A stretch of 34,213 bases of DNA. It comes from Limnohabitans sp. Rim8 (GTDB lineage Bacteria > Pseudomonadota > Gammaproteobacteria > Burkholderiales > Burkholderiaceae_C). Shown here one piece after another: positions 15,356-22,002 of this stretch. A program made the position numbers and the translations under genes. The notes below the pieces were generated by a model, which saw only the letters and a program-made list of their open reading frames with translations, had not been told where the DNA came from and searched no databases. Location of the stretch: positions 1 through 34,213 of the forward strand of contig CAMDFK010000028.1 of the NCBI GenBank assembly GCA_945897465.1, read 5' to 3'. Every line of letters starts with the position of its first letter. Position 1 is the first letter of the stretch.

Positions 15356-18136
15356 GTGACTTCTTCCAAGCCTTTTGAGATCAACGCCCTGGACCCTTTG
15401 ACAGCAGGGATCTTCCATGCCCCTACCTCTGGCGAGCGCAGTGCCCGCCTGCGCGAGTGGCTGCAGACTGAGCCTTCCGAGGACTTCATGTCCGAGGTCT
15501 ACCGCGAGTTATCGGGTCGCGACAAGGGGGTGGCCAAACTGCTCAAGGAAAAGCTCGACGAGCTCAAGCGGCTGCATGCTCAAGAAGCCTTGGCCACCGA
15601 GTGGGCCCAAAAAGCCGAGAATTTGCTGCAAGCGCCGCGTCTGAACATTGCCGATGCGCTGGCCTGGCTGCGCGATGCTGCCAAGGCCGGAGCACCACTT
15701 TCTCGCGAGCCCTTGGCAAACCTGAAGCAGCGCTTGACCGAAGTGGTCAAAGGCGTAGAGGACTTGCAGCACCAAGTGATGGTTCAACGTGAGGCTGCCG
15801 TCTTGCTGGCTCAACGCATCGAGGTTCTGTCGACCAAATCTTTGGCTGAGGCGCTGGGTGGGCAAGCTGGCTTACAGGCCGATGTGGCACAGTGGCAGAG
15901 TCAAGCAATGGCACTGACCCAGAACAGTGTCTGGCCCAGTGTGGACCTGAAATACCCACCCCAGCTCGAAGGTGCTGGACTGCAATTGCAAGCGGTATGG
16001 GAAGGTTTTTCAGCAGCAGCTTCTCTGGCAAGTTTGGCCCAAAGTGACACTTCAGCCCTCTTGCCACCTGTGCCCGTTTGGGCCGAAGAGATCCGCCGCC
16101 TGCGCGGCGAATTGCCCCAACAAGCCACCGCGGCTGTCGAATCGTCCAAGCCTGACAAAACTGAAGCCGCTGAAAAGCCGGTCAAACCTAAAATTGATCC
16201 GGCCCAGCGCCAAGCCTTGCGCGAGAATGCCATAGTGGCTGTCACCGAGGTCTTGGAGGCACTGGAAAACCTTGTCAATCAAGCCCCAGAAACCTCCGCC
16301 GCAGAGGCTTTGAGCGCTTTGCGCATCGCGCTCAAAACCCATGGCAAACATTTGGACACCAGCCTCGACGAGCGCTTGCACAAGGCGTTGATATCGGGGG
16401 GGGATACCGAAGGCTGGCAACGTTGGCTGGCTGATCAGGTGCGCACCGACCTGGTCAACCAAGCCGAAGCCTTGCTGGACGCCAACAAAGCCCCCACTGT
16501 GGGCGGCCGAAAAATGCAGGACAAGCTGCGCCAGCTGCGCGACAGCTGGAAGCAAATCGACCAAGGTGGCCTGCCCAACCATGCCTTGTGGAAGCGCTTT
16601 GATGCAGCTTGCAACGAGGCCTACAAAACCGTGTTGGCTTGGCTCGAGCAGATGAAAAAAGACTCGGCCGATCAGCGTGCCCAGCGTGTGGCGCTGATGG
16701 ACGAGGTCAAGGCCTGGACCGCAGAGAATGCCCAAAGTGAAGACTGGCGTGCTCAGCTCCGCGCCTTGCACCAGTTCGCCGACCGTTGGCGCAATGCGGG
16801 TCACCTGAGCGAGAAAGCCTTTGGTGAAATGCAAGGCCAGTGGAAAGGTATTTTCAAAGCGGCAGCATCCCGCCTCGAAGCGGCCCAAAAAGCCAGCGTC
16901 GACCGTCGCCAAGCCTTGATCCATGAAGCCCGCGAGGTGGGCGCTGCAGCAACTTTGCGTGTGGATGCTGTCAAAGCCCTGCAGCAACGCTGGCAAGTGG
17001 AAGCGCAGTCGGTGCCGCTCGACCGCAAGACCGAACAAAAACTCTGGGAAGTGTTCCGCGCCCCGCTGGATGAAGCCTTCCAGCGCAAAAGCACTGATCG
17101 CCCACAGGCTGCGGCCTCTATGAGTTTGCATGACCGTGCGGTGATTGATGCCTCCAAAGCGCTGGATGCGGCCAATGCCAGTGGCGATGCGGCCAAGATC
17201 CGCGCTGCGATGGCTGCGCTCGACGCTGCCCTGCGCGGCCAAGCCCTTCAGGCGCAAGCCGCCCACTCTGCCGCCCCCGCTGCAGGCACCGCTGTGGCTG
17301 CGTCCTCAGCTGAGGCGGTGGCCGAGGCTCCAGTCGATGAAGCCGCAGCGACTGCAGCAGCGGCAGAAGACCCAGCGAGCGAGCCAGCCGAGTCTGGCGT
17401 TTCAACAACCGGCTCCGAATCGGACAGCCCGAGCCCAGAGTCCGCTGCGGCACCCGCTGTGGCCCCCAAGCCAGCCAAACCTGTGGTGGCGGTTCGCGGC
17501 GACGACCGACCTGGCCAAAAGCGCGCGCAAGCGCCTGCTGGCCGCGATGGACGTCCAGATGGCCGCCCTGGAGAGCGTGGTACCCGCCCAGGTGGCGACC
17601 GCGGCCCAGGTGCCGGCCGCTTTGGTGATCGCGGTGGTGATCGTTTTGGTGACCGCGGTCCGCGCGAAGACCGTGGCCCGCGATTGGGTGATGCGGCATT
17701 CCGCGCCCAACGCGAAGCCTTGGAACGCGCTGAAATGTCGTTGCGCAAGCTGGCTGCGCAAGCGCACGGCGAAACCTTGGGTCGTGTGATGAGCGCCTGG
17801 CAAGCCCGCCAGGCCGAGGATTTGCCCACGGTGCAGGAGCTGGGCAAAGTCGTCAATGCCACGACCCGTCAGGCCTGGGCACAAGCCGTGGGTGCAGAGC
17901 CCAAATCCCCCGCGGCCACGGCCTTGCTGCGCCTTGAGATGGCAGCCGATGTGCCAACGCCCGCTGACCAACTCAATGAACGGCGCGCCCTGCAGTTGCA
18001 GTTGCTGACCCAGCGAAACCAACCTGGCCCGATAGAAACCTGGACACAGGATGTGGCACAGGTTCTGTCAGGCCCTCACGAGGAAGCCTCAGCACGCCGC
18101 TTGCAAAACGTGCTCAAGAATTTGTTGCGCAGATAA
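15356..18136 (+). CDS. DUF349 domain-containing protein
   Basis: Large 926-aa protein of unknown function. The N-terminal 120 residues are alpha-helical and charged; DUF349-like repeats (three-helix units with a conserved Trp) are visible at about 385-445 (RQLRDSWKQIDQGGLPNHALWKRFD), 460-520 (LHQFADRWRNAGHL) and 530-582 (VKALQQRWQVEAQSVP). An Ala/Glu/Pro-rich linker (about 633-710) leads into a Gly-Arg-Asp-rich segment (about 714-778) like those of RNA-binding proteins, then a helical C-terminal domain. The GTG start is the first in-frame start after a TGA at 15338; no clear Shine-Dalgarno is present. A run of eight G lies in the gene near 16397. No function is assigned. Confidence 0.88.
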   Translation: MTSSKPFEINALDPLTAGIFHAPTSGERSARLREWLQTEPSEDFMSEVYRELSGRDKGVAKLLKEKLDELKRLHAQEALATEWAQKAENLLQAPRLNIADALAWLRDAAKAGAPLSREPLANLKQRLTEVVKGVEDLQHQVMVQREAAVLLAQRIEVLSTKSLAEALGGQAGLQADVAQWQSQAMALTQNSVWPSVDLKYPPQLEGAGLQLQAVWEGFSAAASLASLAQSDTSALLPPVPVWAEEIRRLRGELPQQATAAVESSKPDKTEAAEKPVKPKIDPAQRQALRENAIVAVTEVLEALENLVNQAPETSAAEALSALRIALKTHGKHLDTSLDERLHKALISGGDTEGWQRWLADQVRTDLVNQAEALLDANKAPTVGGRKMQDKLRQLRDSWKQIDQGGLPNHALWKRFDAACNEAYKTVLAWLEQMKKDSADQRAQRVALMDEVKAWTAENAQSEDWRAQLRALHQFADRWRNAGHLSEKAFGEMQGQWKGIFKAAASRLEAAQKASVDRRQALIHEAREVGAAATLRVDAVKALQQRWQVEAQSVPLDRKTEQKLWEVFRAPLDEAFQRKSTDRPQAAASMSLHDRAVIDASKALDAANASGDAAKIRAAMAALDAALRGQALQAQAAHSAAPAAGTAVAASSAEAVAEAPVDEAAATAAAAEDPASEPAESGVSTTGSESDSPSPESAAAPAVAPKPAKPVVAVRGDDRPGQKRAQAPAGRDGRPDGRPGERGTRPGGDRGPGAGRFGDRGGDRFGDRGPREDRGPRLGDAAFRAQREALERAEMSLRKLAAQAHGETLGRVMSAWQARQAEDLPTVQELGKVVNATTRQAWAQAVGAEPKSPAATALLRLEMAADVPTPADQLNERRALQLQLLTQRNQPGPIETWTQDVAQVLSGPHEEASARRLQNVLKNLLRR

Positions 18137-18344
18137 ACCATGGGGCACTGGTAGCTGGAATGCTCTCACAGGGCCCTTGAGGCTTCGGTGGTTGAATGAC
18201 GTTGCTTTTGCCAGCGGCTCTGATTGATGGGCTTTTCCGTTTTGGCGCTGACCTGAAATTTATCCCGCTCAGCTTGTTTTTGCTGTCTGCGCGGGCTGGT
18301 CGCTGCCACCCCAGTCGAGGCTCTCTTTTGAATGGGCGAACGGC

Positions 18345-18373
18345 TTGGAGCGGGTGATGGAAATCGAATCCAC
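18345..18373 (-). repeat. Partial tRNA-Gly 3' end, candidate att site (distal)
   Basis: TTGGAGCGGGTGATGG followed by AATCGAA and CCAC matches the complement of the tRNA T-arm, acceptor strand and CCA end. The two mismatches against the true tRNA are at 18361 and 18369. The similarity stops sharply beyond 18373, so the rest of a tRNA is absent here. Confidence 0.75.
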
Positions 18374-18537
18374 TCAATTTAAGTTGTTGATTTAAAAGGG
18401 AAAACGTCGGGATTCGGCGTTGTGCCAAGCTTTGTACCAACATTGTTATTTTCTCACACTCAATTCGAGTTGACCAATAAGCAGCATCAGGTGTATCAGT
18501 TGCTACGTAATACGTATCGAAAAAATTGTGAATGAAG

Positions 18538-18566
18538 TTCGAGTAAATATCACCGGGTGATATACT
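18538..18566 (+). promoter_or_regulatory. TA promoter with operator palindrome
   Basis: TTCGAG (18538-18543) and TATACT (18561-18566) are spaced by 17 nt and form a plausible promoter. A perfect inverted repeat ATATCACC-G-GGTGATAT (18547-18563) fills the spacer and touches the -10 box, so binding there would block RNA polymerase; the HTH antitoxin encoded downstream is the natural candidate for autorepression. The toxin start codon GTG at 18573 is only 7 nt after the -10 box and has no Shine-Dalgarno sequence, suggesting a leaderless mRNA. Confidence 0.5.
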
Positions 18567-18572
18567 TTGACT

Positions 18573-18932
18573 GTGAATGAATACCAAATCCGAACGCTGC
18601 TTGACCTTCATGACCAGATCATTGATCAGGAAGATGGCTACTGGATCAAGATCGAAGCTTGGGAAGTGAAATCCAGCAAAGATATTCCACACGGCATCAG
18701 GTACACGCTTACTTTGCATGCGCCCAGTGGCAAAAGGATCTAGGGGTACGACAATGCGCACGCCGTCAAAGCCAATGGCAACAAATTCTCCGGGCAGCGT
18801 TTGCCGTTTGATCACAAGCACAGACACGTTGCAGACAAGGGAGTGCCCTATGAGTTCAAGGACGCTCATCGGCTGCTGTAGGACTTTTTTACCGAGGTTG
18901 ATTCGGTTCTGAAAGAGGTGAGGTCGAAATGA
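18573..18932 (+). pseudogene. TumE-family (DUF6516) toxin, interrupted by two TAG codons
   Basis: Reading through, the frame encodes 119 codons that match the TumE/DUF6516 toxin pattern: HGIRYTLTLHAPSGKRI, GYDNAHAVK, LPFDHKHRH, VPYEFKDAHRLL and DFFTEVDSVLKE. Two in-frame TAG codons interrupt it, at codon 57 (18741-18743, where the family usually has a hydrophobic residue before GYDN) and codon 103 (18879-18881, before DFF). Each could arise by one base change. No frameshift is seen and the 3' end still overlaps the antitoxin start as ATGA (18929-18932). It is most likely an inactivated toxin; amber suppression is a remote alternative. Confidence 0.78.
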
Positions 18933-19276
18933 AAGTCATCAAAATTGGCATTGCGCCGCAAGAGAAAATTCGCGAACGGATGTTGGCCATCGCTAAGGGT
19001 GAGATCAAGCCCAAAGCGTCTGACCCGAAGGTTTGGTTCACATCTATGCGTTCTCTGTCGCAAGTCTTGAGCGATGAGAACCGCGCTCTGTTAGATGTCA
19101 TCCGTACTTCACGTCCTTCATCCATCAGTGAACTGGCTGATATCACTGGACGCAAGCAGGGCAACCTGTCGCGTACGCTTAAAACCATGTCTCGATATGG
19201 ACTGGTAAAGATGGAGAAAAACGATCGTTCGATCCGTCCGATCGCACAGGCTGAGGGCTATCAGATCATGGCGTAG
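18929..19276 (+). CDS. TumA-like HTH antitoxin
   Basis: Intact 115-aa protein with a MarR/HTH_24-like winged helix at about residues 50-110 (NRALLDVIRTSRPSSISELADITGRKQGNLSRTLKTMSRYGLVKME). Proteins of this type are encoded immediately after TumE/DUF6516 toxins and act as DNA-binding antitoxins that also repress their operon. The start overlaps the end of the toxin frame by ATGA. It appears free of damage although its toxin is broken, so it may persist as a repressor, as protection against incoming copies, or through lack of time to decay. Confidence 0.82.
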   Translation: MKVIKIGIAPQEKIRERMLAIAKGEIKPKASDPKVWFTSMRSLSQVLSDENRALLDVIRTSRPSSISELADITGRKQGNLSRTLKTMSRYGLVKMEKNDRSIRPIAQAEGYQIMA

Positions 19277-19373
19277 GCAAATTTGTAAATTCGATTGAAC
19301 GTGTTGATTAGGGTAGGCCATTTCCAAGGTTTCCTTTGGTCATGATGGACCAAGGCATGGACACTTGTACCTC

Positions 19374-19394
19374 AAGGATTTTTAAAAAATCCTT
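19374..19394. repeat. Perfect inverted repeat beside tRNA-Gly
   Basis: AAGGATTTTT and AAAAATCCTT, separated by one A, form a 21-nt inverted repeat 23 nt beyond the tRNA 3' end. On the minus strand it could serve as the tRNA terminator because of its T-rich arm; it could equally be a recombinase arm site of the integrated element. A second, weaker stem TTGGTC/GACCAA lies at 19336-19353. Confidence 0.5.
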
Positions 19395-19415
19395 ATAAAT
19401 CAATAACTCAAGTGT

Positions 19416-19444
19416 TTGGAGCGGGTGATGGGAATCGAACCCAC
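19416..19444 (-). repeat. tRNA-Gly 3' end, candidate att site (proximal)
   Basis: The intact copy of the 29-nt direct repeat, spanning from one base past the CCA end through the acceptor strand into the T-arm. tRNA 3' ends covering the T-arm are well-known integration targets of tyrosine recombinases. Confidence 0.7.
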
Positions 19445-19490
19445 GTTATTTGCTTGGGAAGCAAGAGTCCTACCATTGAACGACACCCGC
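19417..19490 (-). tRNA. tRNA-Gly (anticodon CCC)
   Basis: The cloverleaf is read on the minus strand: acceptor GCGGGTG pairs with CACCCGC, anticodon loop TTCCCAA gives CCC (positions 34-36), T-arm GTGGGTTCGATTCCCAT, and TCCA at the 3' end including encoded CCA. The anticodon stem CTTGC/GCAAA has a C-A mismatch at its outermost pair (27-43). The D-arm region is GTTCAATGGTAGGAC, as in bacterial tRNA-Gly(CCC). Its 3' 29 nt are repeated about 1.07 kb away. Confidence 0.95.
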
Positions 19491-19503
19491 GAGACTGCCT
19501 AGT

Positions 19504-20976
19504 TTACTTGAGGATATCGCCGACGCAGAGGTATTTGATCTCGACATAGTCGTCCATGCCGTGGTGTGAGCCTTCGCGGCCCAAGCCCGACTGCTTGACG
19601 CCACCAAAGGGCACATGCTCGGTGGCCAAAATGCCCACGTTGATGCCGACCATGCCGTATTCGAGTGCCTCGCTCACGCGGAAGATGCGGCCCACGTCAC
19701 GGCTGTAGAAATAGCTGGCCAGACCAAACTCAGTGTTGTTGGCTGCAAAGATGGCTTCTTGTTCGGTCTTGAACTTGAAGATGGGCGCGAATGGACCAAA
19801 GGTTTCTTCTTTGGCGCAGACCATGTCAGCAGTCGCATCGGCGATCACAGTAGGCTCAAAAAACTGACCGTCCAATCGCTTGCCGCCAGTGAGCACGCGG
19901 CCGCCCTTGGCGATGGCGTCTTTCACATGGCGCTCCACCTTGTCGAGGGCCGAAGGCTCGATCAGCGGTCCTTGGTTCACGCCATCGGCAAAGCCGTTGC
20001 CCACTTTGGCGGTTTTGACTTTGGCGGCGAACTTGGTGGCGAACTCTTCGTACACCGACTCCTGCACATAAAAGCGGTTGGAGCAAACGCAGGTCTGGCC
20101 CGCGTTGCGGTATTTGCTGGCAAAAGCGCCCTCGACGGCGCTGTCGATGTCGGCGTCTTCAAACACGATGAAGGGGGCGTTGCCACCCAGCTCCAGCGAC
20201 ATCTTCTTGACGGTGGGGGCCGACTGTGCCATCAGGATGCGGCCCACTTCGGTGGAGCCGGTGAAGCTGATGTGGCGCACCACATCAGAAGCGCACAGCA
20301 CTTTGCCAATGGCGATGCTTTGCGGACCGTCGGCGGTGATGATGTTGAGCACCCCGGCCGGGATGCCGGCGCGAATGGCCAACTCGGCAGCGGCCAAGGC
20401 GGTGAGCGGGGTTTGCTCGGCGGGTTTGATGACCACGGGGCAACCTGCGGCCAGCGCCGGGGCCACTTTGCGGGTGATCATGGCCAACGGGAAATTCCAG
20501 GGCGTGATGGCGGCGCACACGCCAATAGGCTGCTTGAGCACCAAGAGGCGGCGGTTGTTGTCAAACTGGGGCAGGGTCTCGCCATTCACGCGCTTGGCTT
20601 CTTCGGCAAACCACTCCACAAAACTGGCGCCATAGGCCACTTCGCCACGCGACTCAGCAATCGGTTTGCCGTTTTCTGAGGTCATCAAGCGGGCCAAGTC
20701 TTCGGTGTTGGCGACCAACAGGTCATACCATTTGCGCAAAATGATGCTGCGCTCTTTGGCGGTTTTGTTTTTCCATGGGCCCCAAGCGGCGTTGGCGGCG
20801 GCAATGGCGGACTCTGCCTCGGCGGCGCCCAGGTTGGCCACGCTGGCCAAATGAGCGCCCGTGGCCGGGTCGGTCACCTCAAAACGCTGGCTGCCACTGA
20901 CCCACTGACCGTTGATCAGGGCGTCGGTTTTGAGCAAAGTCGGGTCGTTCAGCAGGGCGAGGGGGGAAGTGGACAT
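19504..20976 (-). CDS. gabD: NAD(P)-dependent succinate-semialdehyde dehydrogenase
   Basis: Aldehyde dehydrogenase of 490 aa that oxidises succinate semialdehyde to succinate, the last step of GABA breakdown. Motifs: TPWNFPLAMITRKVAPALAAG (about residues 159-179), FTGSTEVG (238-245), catalytic Glu262 in LELGGNAP and nucleophile Cys296 in NAGQTCVCSNR, followed by a second Cys at 298 as in GabD. The C-terminal GGVKQSGLGREGSHHGMDDYVEIKYLC is typical of the succinate-semialdehyde group. ATG 20976 is used; a TTG nine bases upstream is possible. No gabT or regulator is adjacent, and it starts just beyond the tRNA-Gly gene. Confidence 0.9.
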   Translation of the reverse strand: MSTSPLALLNDPTLLKTDALINGQWVSGSQRFEVTDPATGAHLASVANLGAAEAESAIAAANAAWGPWKNKTAKERSIILRKWYDLLVANTEDLARLMTSENGKPIAESRGEVAYGASFVEWFAEEAKRVNGETLPQFDNNRRLLVLKQPIGVCAAITPWNFPLAMITRKVAPALAAGCPVVIKPAEQTPLTALAAAELAIRAGIPAGVLNIITADGPQSIAIGKVLCASDVVRHISFTGSTEVGRILMAQSAPTVKKMSLELGGNAPFIVFEDADIDSAVEGAFASKYRNAGQTCVCSNRFYVQESVYEEFATKFAAKVKTAKVGNGFADGVNQGPLIEPSALDKVERHVKDAIAKGGRVLTGGKRLDGQFFEPTVIADATADMVCAKEETFGPFAPIFKFKTEQEAIFAANNTEFGLASYFYSRDVGRIFRVSEALEYGMVGINVGILATEHVPFGGVKQSGLGREGSHHGMDDYVEIKYLCVGDILK

Positions 20977-21152
20977 GGTGTTCAATGTGGAGTGAGAAGG
21001 TGCGCAGCGAATATTTTGCCGATGAATACGCGAGCATAGCGGCCAAAAATGCGGGTTTGTGTCGCGCAGTTAACGCTGATGTTCATGTCTTTGAGTGGGC
21101 CCTAAAAGCCTTTTATCCCTTTTGCTTGCAGCCTCAAACCGTCTCAAGACGA

Positions 21153-21620
21153 TCAGCTCGAAGCGAAAGGGTTGACCAGTTTCACCCCAGCCAGCACCTC
21201 CCCGTTGCCCATGACCTCGGTGATCAGCACCGCGCACCCTGCAATGTGGGCGCTGGCCAGGATCAGGGCATCCCAGTAACTCAGGGCGTGTTTTTGGTGC
21301 AAATCCACCGCCATGTCGATGGTGTCAGGTGTCACAGCCGCGAAGTCGAGTTGGCGGTAGCAATGCAGTTGCTCGCGGATGTGCACGTGCGGCAGACCCA
21401 GCTTGCGCAGTGCAACCTGGATGTATTCGTTGAGCACCTGCGTGGAAAGTACGCCCAAACGCTCAAAACGCAGGTGTCGCAGCACATCGATGGCGATGCG
21501 CTGTTTGCGGGGCTCGTCGGTGCTGTCGGCATAGACCAGCACGTTGGTGTCGATGAAACAACGGGCTTTGGGCAGGGCCAGCAGCTGGCCCCAGGGCGGT
21601 GTGGGTTCAGCCGCGATCAT
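21153..21620 (-). CDS. PIN-domain toxin, VapC-like
   Basis: Product of 155 aa with a PIN nuclease fold (about residues 20-150). Acidic residues Asp24 ([10 protein letters not shown]), Glu65 (QVLNEYIQV) and Asp117 ([11 protein letters not shown]) match the metal-binding set. The fourth position, normally the Asp of a TEDM-like motif, is Val136 (ITEVMGNGE), with Glu135 next to it. The family cleaves RNA, often tRNA or rRNA. The start at 21620 overlaps the antitoxin gene by 14 bp, as expected for a coupled toxin-antitoxin pair. Confidence 0.85.
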   Translation of the reverse strand: MIAAEPTPPWGQLLALPKARCFIDTNVLVYADSTDEPRKQRIAIDVLRHLRFERLGVLSTQVLNEYIQVALRKLGLPHVHIREQLHCYRQLDFAAVTPDTIDMAVDLHQKHALSYWDALILASAHIAGCAVLITEVMGNGEVLAGVKLVNPFASS

Positions 21621-21834
21621 GCAGGGCGTCCCGGTCCAACTTGTAGCCCTGCAGGCGACCACCGCCGCTCAGGCAGCGTTGCTCCCACAGCTGCCATTCG
21701 GTGGCTTGGCGCTCTTGTCCGGCCAGTTGCTCCAGATAGTCGCGCACAGCTTGGTTCAGGCTTTTGCCCATCTTGCGGGCTGCTTCACGGGCAGATTCGG
21801 CGACGCGTTCGTCAACGGACAGGGTGATGTTCAT
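21607..21834 (-). CDS. Ribbon-helix-helix antitoxin (DUF6364-like)
   Basis: Product of 75 aa. [40 protein letters not shown] has the short beta-strand plus two-helix pattern of ribbon-helix-helix antitoxins such as DUF6364. The remaining 30 residues are the likely toxin-binding tail. The start at 21834 is preceded by GAAAGG at a proper distance. It precedes and overlaps the PIN toxin. An imperfect palindrome CACGTA-T-TATGTG at 21890-21902 upstream is a candidate autoregulatory operator, and it lies in the shared region with alaS. Confidence 0.82.
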   Translation of the reverse strand: MNITLSVDERVAESAREAARKMGKSLNQAVRDYLEQLAGQERQATEWQLWEQRCLSGGGRLQGYKLDRDALHDRG

Positions 21835-21889
21835 GGCGGGCCTTTCACAAAGCAACAGGGTCGTGATGTGGTTTCTAATTTGATATTCG

Positions 21890-21902
21890 CACGTATTATG
21901 TG
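21890..21902. promoter_or_regulatory. Candidate operator of the PIN toxin-antitoxin pair
   Basis: CACGTA and TATGTG around a central T form a near-perfect inverted repeat (one mismatch) about 55 bp upstream of the antitoxin start, in AT-rich sequence that also holds candidate minus-strand promoter elements. Ribbon-helix-helix antitoxins usually bind such short palindromes. Confidence 0.3.
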
Positions 21903-21966
21903 TGAAATGTGGTTTTGTCGCAAATCCTGCACCCAATCATGCTCAGGCGAGCCCAGTCCCCAAACT

Positions 21967-21972
21967 TATAAT
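21967..21972 (+). promoter_or_regulatory. alaS -10 box
   Basis: A consensus TATAAT lies 30 nt upstream of the alaS start. The -35 region at the proper distance (around 21944-21949) is weak, so the promoter may depend on the -10 element or an activator. Confidence 0.5.
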
Positions 21973-22002
21973 GCAAGGTTGCACTTTGAGCGATATCACC
22001 CC

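Larger units (their letters stand above)
18137..18572. other. Gap holding a possible gene remnant, the distal att copy and the TA promoter
   Basis: No intact gene is supported. On the minus strand, 18344 down to a stop at 18166 stays open for about 60 codons and encodes a basic, Gln/Lys/Arg-rich sequence (for example RRQQKQAERDKFQVSAKTEK) but lacks a start codon, so it may be the tail of a gene cut off at the att-like repeat. From 18374 on, composition becomes AT-rich, with TACGTA-A-TACGTA at 18504-18516 and the operator-like palindrome at 18547-18563. Confidence 0.4.
18345..19444. mobile_element. Putative mini-island bounded by tRNA-Gly 3'-end repeats
   Basis: A 29-nt sequence from the 3' end of the tRNA-Gly gene (19416-19444) recurs in the same orientation at 18345-18373 with 27 of 29 matches. 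The 1.04 kb between is less G+C-rich than its surroundings by eye and holds only a toxin-antitoxin module. This is the arrangement left by a tyrosine-recombinase element that integrated into a tRNA gene, with the tRNA restored at one end. No integrase gene is present, so it is either a deletion remnant or a non-autonomous element. A degraded second tRNA copy is the main alternative. Confidence 0.5.

Noticed and set aside
18114-18869. 251-codon minus-strand open frame across the toxin-antitoxin region
   Set aside because: It runs antisense to the recognisable TumE frame, crosses the att-like repeat and overlaps the end of the DUF349 gene, and its translation resembles no family; it is a shadow.
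21544-22002. Upstream extension of alaS
   Set aside because: It covers the antisense of the PIN toxin and antitoxin; the alaS family N-terminus and a TATAAT box support the start at 22003.
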